Shown: positions 26,862 through 36,392, counted from the first letter of the stretch. The stretch: 64,000 nt of DNA from Blautia coccoides (GCF_034355335.1 NZ_CP136422.1:2700501-2764500); one strand, 5' to 3'. Numbers and translations: made by a program. The notes: a model not told the origin generated them from the sequence alone.

Positions 26862-28763
26862 TTACTTTAGAAGCTCCGGCTCCAGCTTTTTGATATGAGT
26901 CTCTAAAGTGTTGTGATCTACCAGAGCAGGGACAACTCCCTGTCTGGAAACACAGAAGCCTGCTGCATAGGTGGCGATCCGGATGGATTTTTCCAGAGAA
27001 TAGCCCTCGATCAGAAAAGAGGCCAGTGCTGAGATAAAAGCATCCGCGCCGCCGGTAGTGTCTATGGAGATGAAATCCGCCGCTGAAAAATATTTTGCGC
27101 TGTCTGCAGTTTTCAGATAACAGCCCTCATGCCCCAGGGTAATGATAACAGCCTTTATCCCTTTCCGGAAAAAGTAGTCGGCCTGTTCTTCCACAGTACC
27201 GTACTGGGGACACAAAGCGGCAGCTTCCTTTCGGTTAGGTATAAAGATATCTGTGTTCTGTAAAAGCTGCTCGGGTATGGATTTCAGAGCTGCGGGTTTG
27301 ACGATGTTTTTGGCACCGTATTTTCTTGCGGTTTTGGCTGCCTCCAGGACTGATTGAATGGGAATTTCAGTGGAGAGCAGGCAGAAACCGGCGTTTTCAA
27401 ACAGATGCTGTCGTTTCTGTATGTCATTCGGGCTGAGATTGCCGTTGGCTCCGGACATAATGGTGATGGTTCCCTCTCCGTCGCGCTCAATATAGATATA
27501 AGCTTTTCCTGTCTGTGCCTTCATGTCCCTGTGCACACCCTGGGTAGTCACCTGTTCTTTTTCCAGTATATCAAAGATGAAGGTGGAATCCGTGTCATTG
27601 CCAATCTCTCCTATAAGGGATACTTCGCGTCCAAGCTTGGCAGCGCCTACGGACTGGTTGGCGCCTTTGCCACCGAGTGTGGTGGTGGAGCTTAAAATAG
27701 TAGTGGTTTTACCAGCCTGGGGAAGCCAGTCCACGTTGAAGGTGATATCTGTGTTGATGCTTCCGACCACAACAATTTTTTTGGCACGGAAGAAGGAGGG
27801 GATGTCCAGACTGTCCTCCTTGTCAAAAACGCACTGGGAGACAAAGGTATATTCCGGCTCTTCCGTCTGCTTTTTCTCACATTTTTGGATCAGATTTTTG
27901 CAGACATAGTATCCAAACTCCCGGTAAGGGATCTTGATACTGGATATGTGGGGGAAGGAGATGGCCTCCCGCACATCATCCTTTAAACTGACCAGGGATA
28001 AGTCAGAAGGCACGTAGTAGTGCAGCTTGTTCATCTGTTCATACAGGATCAGGGAGGAGGCAAAATGTGAACTGACGATTCCTGAAAATCCGTGGCTCAG
28101 AACTTTAGAACAGCAGGCCGGGTCAGAGATGAAAAGCTTCATCTTGTCATGATAAGGGATCTGATTGTCAAACAGGCACTTCTTAAATCCCTCAAACACC
28201 ATGCCGGAACGTCTGCTCTTTTCTTTCATAAGACAGGCAATCTTAGTGTGTTTGTATTCCAGCAGTTTCTGTGTGAGCACATATCCCATTTTTTCAAAAT
28301 CAATGTTGTAAGCAGGCAGTGTTTCGGCGCCGTTAATATAGCAGACAGAGATATTTTGTTCTGCAAAGTAATGTTCATGCTGGGAGCTGTTCTCCTCTAC
28401 AGGTTCCCAGATCACACCGTCCACGTTGTTTTTACAGAGAGAAGTAATATGCTTCAGCTCTGTGTCTGCACTGTTCAGACTATCCAGAAGCAGCACATTA
28501 TATCCCTGCTCCTGTGCGGCCTGCAGAATTCCGTTCAGCATTAGATTGGTCTGTGAGGCAGTTCGGAGGAGAACGCCCAGAAGAAAGCTTTTGGCGCTGG
28601 ATATATTTTTTACCATGCCGTATGGTGTATAATTATATTCTTTTACAATTTTCAGTACCCGGCTGCGGGTCTCAGGATTGATATTCTCGTCTTTGTTGTT
28701 GACGATTTTGGAAACCGTAGAGATAGAGACACCGGCCAGACTGGCGATTTCTTTGATTGTCAT
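26862..28763 (-). CDS. LacI-family regulator fused to a ribokinase (PfkB) domain
   Basis: A 633-residue fusion. Residues 1-50 are a LacI helix-turn-helix (MTIKEIASLAGVSISTVSKI), about 55-310 a periplasmic-binding-like sensor domain, and about 325-633 a complete PfkB kinase with IVVVGSINTDITFN, the GGKGANQSVGAAKLG signature and the C-terminal phosphate-binding loop DTTGGADAF, where the usual GAGD is GGAD but the catalytic Asp is kept. It may both sense and phosphorylate a sugar. A GTG or ATG seven codons upstream has no ribosome site, while the ATG at 28763 follows GAGGG. It is divergent from a ribokinase operon, so probably regulates it. Confidence 0.9.
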   Translation of the reverse strand: MTIKEIASLAGVSISTVSKIVNNKDENINPETRSRVLKIVKEYNYTPYGMVKNISSAKSFLLGVLLRTASQTNLMLNGILQAAQEQGYNVLLLDSLNSADTELKHITSLCKNNVDGVIWEPVEENSSQHEHYFAEQNISVCYINGAETLPAYNIDFEKMGYVLTQKLLEYKHTKIACLMKEKSRRSGMVFEGFKKCLFDNQIPYHDKMKLFISDPACCSKVLSHGFSGIVSSHFASSLILYEQMNKLHYYVPSDLSLVSLKDDVREAISFPHISSIKIPYREFGYYVCKNLIQKCEKKQTEEPEYTFVSQCVFDKEDSLDIPSFFRAKKIVVVGSINTDITFNVDWLPQAGKTTTILSSTTTLGGKGANQSVGAAKLGREVSLIGEIGNDTDSTFIFDILEKEQVTTQGVHRDMKAQTGKAYIYIERDGEGTITIMSGANGNLSPNDIQKRQHLFENAGFCLLSTEIPIQSVLEAAKTARKYGAKNIVKPAALKSIPEQLLQNTDIFIPNRKEAAALCPQYGTVEEQADYFFRKGIKAVIITLGHEGCYLKTADSAKYFSAADFISIDTTGGADAFISALASFLIEGYSLEKSIRIATYAAGFCVSRQGVVPALVDHNTLETHIKKLEPELLK

Positions 28764-28860
28764 ATGAGAACCCTCGTTTACCATTATTTTCTTTTATTAT
28801 GATGGATAGAAAGGGATTTGTCAATGGAAAATACAATTGGTGTATGTGAAAAATGCACAA

Positions 28861-28872
28861 GAAAACGCTTTC
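28861..28872. promoter_or_regulatory. cre-like site
   Basis: GAAAACGCTTTC, close to the CcpA cre consensus (TGAAANCGNTTNCA), about 37 bases upstream of the rbsK -35 and in the upstream region of the divergent LacI-kinase gene. It could mediate carbon catabolite control or be a second operator. Confidence 0.4.
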
Positions 28873-28908
28873 CTAAATAGTTTTAATTCACAAAAAATAG
28901 AAAAACTA

Positions 28909-28938
28909 TTGACAGCACGAAAGAGTGGTTATACAATA
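28909..28938 (+). promoter_or_regulatory. rbsK operon promoter
   Basis: A consensus TTGACA (28909-28914) with TATACA at 28931-28936 (16-base spacer) or TACAAT at 28933-28938 (18-base spacer). Confidence 0.65.
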
Positions 28939-28957
28939 CAAACATAAGAAAACAATT

Positions 28958-28977
28958 TAAGAAAATATTTTCTTAAT
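28958..28977. promoter_or_regulatory. 20-bp perfect palindrome, candidate operator
   Basis: TTAAGAAAATATTTTCTTAA is a perfect palindrome just downstream of the promoter and upstream of the rbsK ribosome site, where a bound repressor would block transcription. The likely ligand-controlled repressor is the divergent LacI-kinase protein. Confidence 0.6.
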
Positions 28978-28998
28978 AAATTTGATGGAGGTAATAGC

Positions 28999-29937
28999 TT
29001 GGATAAACGGATTCTGATTATCGGAAGTTTGAATATGGACATCGTCATAGAAATGAAACGAATGCCATTGATAGGGGAGACCGTTCTTGGAAAAAACCTT
29101 ACATATGTACCTGGGGGAAAAGGAGCAAACCAAGCATATGCGGCAGGTAAATTGGGAGGAAAGGTTACCATGCTCGGATGTGTTGGAGATGACAGTCTGG
29201 GACAAAAACTGAAAGACAATCTGGCAAAAAGCGGAACGAATGCATCCTATATCAGAAATATAGAAGGCAAGTCTACAGGTACAGCAGTTATCTATGTAAA
29301 TGGTGATGGTGATAACAGTATAGTGGTTATCTCTGGTGCCAATGAGGCCTGCGATGTAGAGTATTTAAAACAAAATGAAGTTTTGTTTGCAGAAAGTGAC
29401 TATGTTATGTTTCAGATGGAAATCCCCTATGAAACTATTTTTTATGGAATTGGAAGAGCAAAGGAATTGGGAAAGACGGTTATCTTAAACCCGGCACCGG
29501 CGCCAGATAGTCTGCCTGAGGACATTTGGGAGAAGATTGATTATCTGACACCAAATGAGACAGAATTACTAAAATTGACAGGGCAGCAGGAAATGACTAT
29601 GGACAACATCCGAAACGGCGCACATGTTCTGCTTGAAAAGGGAGTGAAAAATATTTTGGTTACCCTGGGGGAAAAAGGTGTTTTATTTGTCAATGACAAG
29701 GAAGAAAAATTATATCCTGCCAGAAAAGTGACTGCGGTAGATACAACAGCGGCAGGAGACTGCTTTAATGGTGCATTTATCACCGGTTTGGCGGAGGAGA
29801 TGGGTTTTGAAGAAGCAATCGTTTTTGCAAACCTGGCCTCCTCGCTGGCGGTTACCAGAAAAGGGGCACAGAGTTCAATTCCGGGCAGGGATGAGCTGGA
29901 AGAACTCGGCAAAATAAAAATCAATACTGGTCTCTGA
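28999..29937 (+). CDS. rbsK: Ribokinase
   Basis: A 312-residue PfkB-family kinase close to RbsK, phosphorylating ribose at O5 with ATP. It shows ILIIGSLNMDIVIEMKRMP, the GGKGANQAYAAGKLGG motif, NPAPAPDSLPEDI and the catalytic DTTAAGDCFNGAF. Translation begins at TTG with GGAGG seven bases before it. It heads a forward operon with an ABC importer, two ADP-ribosylglycohydrolase-family genes and a second PfkB kinase. Deoxyribose or another pentose cannot be excluded as substrate. Confidence 0.9.
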   Translation: MDKRILIIGSLNMDIVIEMKRMPLIGETVLGKNLTYVPGGKGANQAYAAGKLGGKVTMLGCVGDDSLGQKLKDNLAKSGTNASYIRNIEGKSTGTAVIYVNGDGDNSIVVISGANEACDVEYLKQNEVLFAESDYVMFQMEIPYETIFYGIGRAKELGKTVILNPAPAPDSLPEDIWEKIDYLTPNETELLKLTGQQEMTMDNIRNGAHVLLEKGVKNILVTLGEKGVLFVNDKEEKLYPARKVTAVDTTAAGDCFNGAFITGLAEEMGFEEAIVFANLASSLAVTRKGAQSSIPGRDELEELGKIKINTGL

Positions 29938-29994
29938 TTTTGCTGAAAGCAAAATTTAAATAGAGAAAATATAATGTATTCTAGGAGGAATGTT

Positions 29995-31383
29995 ATGAAA
30001 AACACGAAAAAATTTTTGGCGTTATGTTTGTCAGGAGCAATGGCAGTAACAATGGCAGCGTGTGGCTCATCGGGGGATGATAAAGCTGTTGGGGATAGTG
30101 ACAAGCAGACAGAAAGTACAGCTAAGACAGATGAAGGCAAAGACAGTAAAGACAGTAAGGACAGAGAGAAATTGGTGATTTCCTGTTACCTGGCAGATGA
30201 CAACCAGGTTGCAGTACGTGAGAAATATATCGATGAACCTTTAAAAGCGGCATTTCCGGACGTGGACATTGAGATCAAAATGTATAGCGACAGACAGAGC
30301 CTTCAGGTGGAGGTTGCAGGGGGCGGCGGACCGGATATACTGGACTTGGATGGGCCAACAGATGTGGCAGAATTTGCAAAGGCTGACAGGGTACTTGATT
30401 TAGGAAAATATGCAGAGCAGTATGGTTGGCAGGATATGTTTTATGACTGGGCTTACAACAGCTGTTTTTACAATGAAAAGTTGTACTCTCTTCCAACTTC
30501 TTTTGAAGGCATGGTAATGTATTACAATATGGATGTAATGAAAGAAAATGGCTGGGAAGTGCCGAAAACTGAGGACGAACTGGTAGAATTGATGAAGAAG
30601 ATACAGGAAAAAGGTATTATTCCGATCACATTTGGTAATTCCAACTATCAGGGTGCTGTAGACTGGCTGTATTCAACCTTTACAAGCTGCTACGGTGGTC
30701 CGGCAGCCGTGAAAGCTGCAATGGAGGGAACAGGAAAATATACAGATGAGCCAATAAAAGAATCCATTCAAACTATGGTTGACTGGTGGCAGGAAGGATG
30801 GCTTGGTGACAAAGCATCTCAGTCTATCACAAATGAAGATATGCTTGCATTCTTTGCAGAAGGACGCGCAGCTATGATGATTGATGGAACTTGGGCCTCT
30901 AATCAGCTTTTGGCTACATATCCGGATTGTAATTGGGATTCTGAAATGATGCCACAGAAAGAAGAAATTGGTGAGATTCTCCCATTTGCCACAGGCGGCG
31001 GATATTCTATCAATGCGAACTCTAAAAACCCGGATTTAGCTGCAGAGGTACTTAATTATCTTTTCACATCACTTGACAGACATTATCAGTCCATCAATGA
31101 GGCTGGATATCAGCCATATCCATTGAAAGAATTTGATATTACAAAACTGGAAGGAATGGATGAAAAGCTTTTGGATCAGTATAAACTGCTTATGGATGCT
31201 CAGAAAAATAAACAGATTGGTTATTGTTCCTGGACATTTTACCCATCTGATATGAGAGTTTATATGAATGAGAACACAGATGCATTGTTCCTTGGTTCTC
31301 TTACCGTGGATGATTATCTGGCCCAGGCACAGACATATATAGATACAGCAATTGCTGATAATACAATTCCGGTATTACCGTAA
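29995..31383 (+). CDS. ABC transporter sugar-binding lipoprotein (family 1)
   Basis: A 462-residue extracellular binding protein. The lipobox is TMAAC with the lipidated Cys at residue 23, followed by a Ser/Asp/Lys-rich linker and a type 1 substrate-binding fold (GGGGPDILDLDGPTDVAEFA, EGRAAMMIDGTWA). It delivers a carbohydrate or glycoside to the two permeases that follow. AGGAGG precedes the ATG at 29995; an ATG at 29974 is in frame but adds residues before the signal peptide. A strong hairpin ends the gene, so it may be made in excess over the permeases. Confidence 0.9.
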   Translation: MKNTKKFLALCLSGAMAVTMAACGSSGDDKAVGDSDKQTESTAKTDEGKDSKDSKDREKLVISCYLADDNQVAVREKYIDEPLKAAFPDVDIEIKMYSDRQSLQVEVAGGGGPDILDLDGPTDVAEFAKADRVLDLGKYAEQYGWQDMFYDWAYNSCFYNEKLYSLPTSFEGMVMYYNMDVMKENGWEVPKTEDELVELMKKIQEKGIIPITFGNSNYQGAVDWLYSTFTSCYGGPAAVKAAMEGTGKYTDEPIKESIQTMVDWWQEGWLGDKASQSITNEDMLAFFAEGRAAMMIDGTWASNQLLATYPDCNWDSEMMPQKEEIGEILPFATGGGYSINANSKNPDLAAEVLNYLFTSLDRHYQSINEAGYQPYPLKEFDITKLEGMDEKLLDQYKLLMDAQKNKQIGYCSWTFYPSDMRVYMNENTDALFLGSLTVDDYLAQAQTYIDTAIADNTIPVLP

Positions 31384-31418
31384 TGGCAGAGGAACATAAA
31401 TGTGATTAAGTAACTGAG

Positions 31419-31484
31419 AAATACCGTGCAACCAATCTTCGTGGGAGGTATGCACTGCATGGAGGCGTTGGTTGTACGGTATTT
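31419..31484 (+). terminator. Attenuating terminator inside the ABC operon
   Basis: AAATACCGTGCAACCAA (31419-31435) pairs over 17 bp with TTGGTTGTACGGTATTT (31468-31484), one G-U, followed by TTTTT-like sequence. The loop is 32 bases. It lies between the binding protein and permease genes. Confidence 0.75.
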
Positions 31485-31513
31485 TTAAAGAAGACTTTAC
31501 AGGTGGTGGAGAG

Positions 31514-32398
31514 ATGAATACAGTTAAAAAAAGACATATGGTACCATACCTATTTATACTTCCCGCATTTATTATCCATGCATGCATTGTTACAGGACCG
31601 GCATTAAGTACGCTGGTGATGTCTTTGTTTGACTGGAATGGAATGGGAAACGCAAAATTTATAGGATTAAAAAACTTTTCGGAAATTTTCAAAGATCCCT
31701 TGGTAAAGCTGTCCGTAGTACATAATATTCAGTGGCTGCTTATTTTCATTACAGTTCCACTGATCTTGGGATTTATTGTTGCAATCATAGTCAGTCAGCT
31801 TCGTAGATCCCAGATGTTTTTCAGAACGATTTATTTTATTCCTTATGTTATATCAGCGGCAGTAGCGGGGAAAATCTGGACTGCCTATATGAATCCGTAT
31901 TATGGACTTAATCAGGTATTTGCCAAAGCTGGCTGGACAGAGCTGTCAAAGGTACTCTGGCTTGGTAATCCTAAAATTGCATTGTTCTCTGTGGCATTTG
32001 TAGATAACTGGCATTGGTGGGGGTTTATTATGGTTCTCTTTTTAGGAGCATTACAGCAGGTAGACCCTACTTTATATGAAGCGGCAAGAGTCGACGGAGC
32101 AAATCGTTTCCAGGAATTGATTCACGTTTCAATCCCGGGAATCAAGCAGACTATCGCATTCGTATTAATTATGACAATAATGTGGTCATTCCTGACCTTT
32201 GATTATGTATACATTATGACAAACGGCGGACCGGCGAATGCCACAGAAATCATGTCCACCTATATCTATAAAAACGCCTTTGTAAAATACAGGGCAGGTT
32301 ATGCCAATGCTCTTTGTGTAATACAGAGCGGCATATGTGTGATTTTGTACTTCCTTCAGAAATACATCAGTAAAAAAGGAGGGATGGAAGATGAATAG
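31514..32398 (+). CDS. ABC transporter permease (MalF-type)
   Basis: A 294-residue membrane protein with six hydrophobic segments and the EAA loop YEAARVDGANRFQELIHVSIPGI, which contacts the ATPase. It pairs with the next gene to form the import channel. The ATG at 31514 follows GGTGGAGAG and gives the usual MalF-like N-terminus; an ORF opening at 31472 lies within the terminator hairpin. Its 3' end overlaps the second permease by 8 bases. No ATPase gene is in the operon; a shared MsmK/MalK-type ATPase elsewhere is the known solution for this family. Confidence 0.92.
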   Translation: MNTVKKRHMVPYLFILPAFIIHACIVTGPALSTLVMSLFDWNGMGNAKFIGLKNFSEIFKDPLVKLSVVHNIQWLLIFITVPLILGFIVAIIVSQLRRSQMFFRTIYFIPYVISAAVAGKIWTAYMNPYYGLNQVFAKAGWTELSKVLWLGNPKIALFSVAFVDNWHWWGFIMVLFLGALQQVDPTLYEAARVDGANRFQELIHVSIPGIKQTIAFVLIMTIMWSFLTFDYVYIMTNGGPANATEIMSTYIYKNAFVKYRAGYANALCVIQSGICVILYFLQKYISKKGGMEDE

Positions 32399-33239
32399 CG
32401 GAGTGAAAAATGGGGCAAAATATAAGATTTCATCTTTTATCAAATTTGTATTTTTACTTATCATGGCATTGTTCGCAGCAGTTCCTTTATTTCAGGTATT
32501 GCTAAATGCTTTCCGTTCAGATCGGGAATGTAAAACAATGCCGCTGGGTCTGCCGAAGGAATGGGTTTTTAATAACTTTCAGGAGACATGGCAGATAGGA
32601 GGATACGCAACTGCTTACTTCAACAGTCTGTTAACGGCCTTTGTGGTAATTGTTGTAGTTCTCGTGGTGGTTGGGCTTGGAGCATATTCCATCAGTAAGC
32701 TGGAATTTAAGATGAGAGGTTTTTTTACCGCATACTTTTTTGTGGCGATTTCTCTTCCCGGATTTTTGTATATTGTCCCGGATTATTTTGTTATGAATAA
32801 ACTGGGGTTGGTTGATACCAGATGGAGTCTGATGATCGTATATACTGCAATGCAGATTCCGTTCAATATGCTGCTGCTTAGAACTTTTTTGGCCGGTATC
32901 CCCCGAGAACTGGAAGAAGCCGCTAAAATTGACGGATGTAATGAACTGAACTGCTTTTTGAGAGTGACACTGCCCATTGCAAAACCCATGTTTCTCACAA
33001 TTGCAATTTTAGTTTTTGTTAATGTGTGGAATGAGTTCTTATGGTCTAATACATTTATCACGTCAGAAGAGCTTAAACTTGTAGCAACACGTTTTGTTAA
33101 ATTTACAGGAGAATACGGTTCCAATATGGCACGTATTTATACGGCCAGTGTGATTACCATTGCACCGGTTATTATTCTGTATCTGTTCTTCAGCCGTAAA
33201 TTTATTGAAGGTATGACGAGCGGAAGTGTAAAAGGTTAA
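32391..33239 (+). CDS. ABC transporter permease (MalG-type)
   Basis: A 282-residue membrane protein with six hydrophobic segments and the EAA loop ELEEAAKIDGCNELNCFLRV, typical of the MalG group. Its N-terminus overlaps the previous permease stop by 8 bases, so the two are translationally coupled. The ribosome site is GGAGGG within the end of the upstream gene. Confidence 0.93.
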   Translation: MNSGVKNGAKYKISSFIKFVFLLIMALFAAVPLFQVLLNAFRSDRECKTMPLGLPKEWVFNNFQETWQIGGYATAYFNSLLTAFVVIVVVLVVVGLGAYSISKLEFKMRGFFTAYFFVAISLPGFLYIVPDYFVMNKLGLVDTRWSLMIVYTAMQIPFNMLLLRTFLAGIPRELEEAAKIDGCNELNCFLRVTLPIAKPMFLTIAILVFVNVWNEFLWSNTFITSEELKLVATRFVKFTGEYGSNMARIYTASVITIAPVIILYLFFSRKFIEGMTSGSVKG

Positions 33240-33270
33240 TATTGGCAGATTGCTCGATGGGAGGTTGAGT

Positions 33271-35409
33271 ATGAAAACAGAGTTTATTGAAGGTATTTAT
33301 GCAGGATGGCTTGCCAAGATCATCGGTATCCGCCTGGGTGCCCCTGTAGAGGGCTGGACCTATGAAAAAATTAAAAATATCTACGGTGAATTAGACCATT
33401 ACCCTGTAGACTATCACGAATTTGCCGCTGATGATGACAGCAACGGCCCTCTGTTTTTCCTGAGGGCATTGGAAGACGGGCACCATGATTATGAGCTGCA
33501 GGCACAGGATGTAGCTGAGGCACTCCTGAATTACGCACCGTTTGAGCATGGATTTTTCTGGTGGGGAGGCTATGGAATATCCACAGAGCATACCGCGTAT
33601 TTAAATCTGAAAAACGGAATCCCTGCTCCGAGAAGCGGAAGTATTGAACAGAATGGAAGTACAACGGCAGAGCAGATAGGCGGACAGATATTTATTGATA
33701 CATGGGGACTTGTGACACCAGGAAATCCTGATCTGGCAGCTAAATATGCAAAAGAGGCAGCCAGTGTGACTCATGATGGAAACGGCATTTACGGCGGTAT
33801 CTTTGTTGCTGTGTGCATCAGTTATGCCTTTGTGGAGAAAGATATCAGGAAGATCATTGAAAAGGGACTTTCCTATATTCCAAGGGAATGTGAATATGCA
33901 AAAGTGGTGCGGGCAGTAATGGTATACTACGATGAAAACCCCGGCGACTGGAGAACCTGTTTCCAATACATATTTGACAATTATGGCTATGACAAATATC
34001 CTGGTAATTGTCACATTATCCCTAATATCGCGGTAATGATTTTGGCACTGTTATACGGAGAAGGAGATTTCTCAAATACACTGAATATCTGCAATATGTG
34101 CGGCTGGGATACAGACTGCAACGTGGGCAATGTAGCTACAATCATGGGCGTGAGAAACGGACTGGACGGCATTGACTACGAAAAATGGAGAAAACCGATC
34201 AATGATTTCCTGGCCTGCTCCAGCGTTATGGGATCCATGAATATTATGGATATCCCTTACGGCGCGTCTTATATCGCAAAACTGGCATATGCTGTGGTGG
34301 GAGAAAAAATGCCGGAACCATGGAACACCATCATACAGAATGGGATTGACAGCTGTCATTTTGAGTATCCGGGTTCTACTCATGCTATGCGTGTTCGTGT
34401 GGATGGACTGGATAAACGGGCAAGAAAAGACCGTGAGTGTGCAGTGATTAATACAGATGAATCAGCATTTACAGGAACACGTTCCCTGAAATTTGTGGCA
34501 AAACCCGTGGAGCCGGGAGAAAATGTGTTTGTATATAAAAAGACACATTACAGACCAAGGGATTTTCATGACAGCAGATATGATCCGTGTTTTTCACCGC
34601 TTGTATATCCCGGACAGACCCTTCATGGAAGCGCAATGATTCCGGAATACGGAGAGGATGCTCTGGTAAGTCTCTATGCAAGAGACAGCCGGGCAGATAA
34701 AGTCTATGAGGGAAGCAGAGAAATCCTTTGTAAAGGCCAGTGGAAAGAATTGGAATTTGCAGTTCCGGGATTGGAAGGAGCGCTGATCGATGAGATTGGC
34801 CTGTGTTTCCATGTTCAGGGTACTCACACACAGGTGTTTGATTTTGTGGGACTCATAGATGATTTATATGCGGATGGAAAGGCTGACTACGCTATTGAGT
34901 TTGCGAAGGAAACAGAAGAACAGTGGACCGGTCTTCATAAGGAAATCAGCCAGTTTACAAAATTGAAAGGTCTTATGTATCTGAGTGACGGGGAAATGCA
35001 TCTGTCCTGTTCAGATTTTGCTGAGGCCTATACAGGTAGATATGACTGGGAAGATTACAGGGCAAAATTCTTTTTTACACCGCTGACAGGAAAAAATCAT
35101 ATGGTAAATGTGAGAGTGCAGGGAGCTATCCGCTCATATGCAGTGGGACTTCTTCCTGATGGAAAGGCAGCAATTTTGAAAAATGATAACGGATACCGGA
35201 TTCTGGCAGAAACTTCATTTGACTGGAGCTGCGGGAAAGAATACTGTGTTGACGTTCAGGTCAGAGGCAACAGAATATGCGCTGAAATTGAAGGCTGCCA
35301 TCTGGATGCTGTAGATGAAGAAAAACCGTATCTTTACGGCGCTGTAGGCGTGTCCATGCAGAATGGAACGCATGACAAATATAGTAAAATTGTAATATCA
35401 GGCTGTTAA
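33271..35409 (+). CDS. ADP-ribosylglycohydrolase-family protein with a C-terminal beta-sandwich-like region
   Basis: A 712-residue protein. Residues 1 to about 350 are an ADP-ribosylglycohydrolase domain with GWLAKIIGIRLGAPVEGW, DDDSNGPLFFLRALE and the Mg2+ motif CGWDTDCNVGN, which is close to but not the canonical GGDTDT. Residues from about 380 to the end look like beta-sandwich sequence (MLYLSDGEMHLSC, YLYGAVGVSMQNG), as in a glycan-binding or LamG-type domain, with no signal peptide. The start at 33271 follows GGGAGG. It directly follows the permeases, so it probably acts on the imported compound. Enzymatic activity and substrate are inference. Confidence 0.85.
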   Translation: MKTEFIEGIYAGWLAKIIGIRLGAPVEGWTYEKIKNIYGELDHYPVDYHEFAADDDSNGPLFFLRALEDGHHDYELQAQDVAEALLNYAPFEHGFFWWGGYGISTEHTAYLNLKNGIPAPRSGSIEQNGSTTAEQIGGQIFIDTWGLVTPGNPDLAAKYAKEAASVTHDGNGIYGGIFVAVCISYAFVEKDIRKIIEKGLSYIPRECEYAKVVRAVMVYYDENPGDWRTCFQYIFDNYGYDKYPGNCHIIPNIAVMILALLYGEGDFSNTLNICNMCGWDTDCNVGNVATIMGVRNGLDGIDYEKWRKPINDFLACSSVMGSMNIMDIPYGASYIAKLAYAVVGEKMPEPWNTIIQNGIDSCHFEYPGSTHAMRVRVDGLDKRARKDRECAVINTDESAFTGTRSLKFVAKPVEPGENVFVYKKTHYRPRDFHDSRYDPCFSPLVYPGQTLHGSAMIPEYGEDALVSLYARDSRADKVYEGSREILCKGQWKELEFAVPGLEGALIDEIGLCFHVQGTHTQVFDFVGLIDDLYADGKADYAIEFAKETEEQWTGLHKEISQFTKLKGLMYLSDGEMHLSCSDFAEAYTGRYDWEDYRAKFFFTPLTGKNHMVNVRVQGAIRSYAVGLLPDGKAAILKNDNGYRILAETSFDWSCGKEYCVDVQVRGNRICAEIEGCHLDAVDEEKPYLYGAVGVSMQNGTHDKYSKIVISGC

Positions 35410-35468
35410 CAGGGGGAGATCAGGCAGAACATTTTGTTCTGCCTGATTTTGAAGAAAGGAGAAGGCAC

Positions 35469-36392
35469 ATGGATGTATATGGTTTAGGTACATTGGCTAT
35501 GGATGTTTTAATGAAGGTTGATAACCTGCCTTCAGAGGATGGGTTCTGTATTGTAAAAAGTAATGACAGACAGCCTGGAGGAAGCGGTACAAATGTAATC
35601 GTACAGCTGGCAAGGCTTTCTGCAAAATGCGGGTATATGGGGGCTGTAGGGGATGATGCTCTTGGTAAGGATGTGTTAAAAAGTCTTCAGGACGAGAAGG
35701 TAGATACAAAAAGTATGATGGTAAGACCGGGAATGATAACTCTGCATACAGAAATTGTCATTGATGAGGAGGGCAGAAAATTTATAATGCTTAATATGGG
35801 GGATGCCTTTGACAGTCTGAGAGGCGAAGAACTGGATTTTTCAGCTATTGCATCAGCGAAGGTGTTCTATACAGATTTACTGCCAAAAGAGCCTGCCAGA
35901 ACTGGACTAAAAAAGGCAAAGGAAGCGGGGGTAAAGACGGTCTTTAACATGCAGGTGGGACTTGGAACCATGCAGGGATTGAATGTGTCAAAAGAGGAGA
36001 TATTATCAGCACTTAGGTTCACGGATATTTTTGCACCATGTCGAGGCGGCATGTATGAACTCACAGGAACGACGGACTTAGACGCCTGCATGAGATATTT
36101 CCGTCAATATTGCAAGGGCACATTATTGTTTACCCTCGGAAAAGAAGGATCAGTAGCGTATGATGAGCAGGACCGGAAATATATGGTTAAGAGTTGTGAT
36201 CTGGAAGTGGTGGATTCTACAGGTGCCGGAGATTCATATATGGGTTCCTTTATTTATCAGCATTGTCTGAATGGTATGCCCATAGAGGACTCTATGAAAT
36301 TCGCGACTATGTGCGCAGGCTATACGTGTACCGGAATAGGAGCCCGTTTTTCACCGGATCTTAAAACTGCCCAAAAGTTTGTGTGGAAATGA
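35469..36392 (+). CDS. PfkB-family carbohydrate kinase
   Basis: A 307-residue sugar kinase. It shows DVYGLGTLAMDVLMKVD, the motif RQPGGSGTNVIVQLA and the catalytic DSTGAGDSYMGSFI. It is more distant from RbsK than the kinase at 28999, so it may use a different sugar or nucleoside. The start is preceded by AAGGAGAAGG. It lies between the two ADP-ribosylglycohydrolase genes in the same operon; this points to phosphorylation of a product released by them. Confidence 0.88.
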   Translation: MDVYGLGTLAMDVLMKVDNLPSEDGFCIVKSNDRQPGGSGTNVIVQLARLSAKCGYMGAVGDDALGKDVLKSLQDEKVDTKSMMVRPGMITLHTEIVIDEEGRKFIMLNMGDAFDSLRGEELDFSAIASAKVFYTDLLPKEPARTGLKKAKEAGVKTVFNMQVGLGTMQGLNVSKEEILSALRFTDIFAPCRGGMYELTGTTDLDACMRYFRQYCKGTLLFTLGKEGSVAYDEQDRKYMVKSCDLEVVDSTGAGDSYMGSFIYQHCLNGMPIEDSMKFATMCAGYTCTGIGARFSPDLKTAQKFVWK

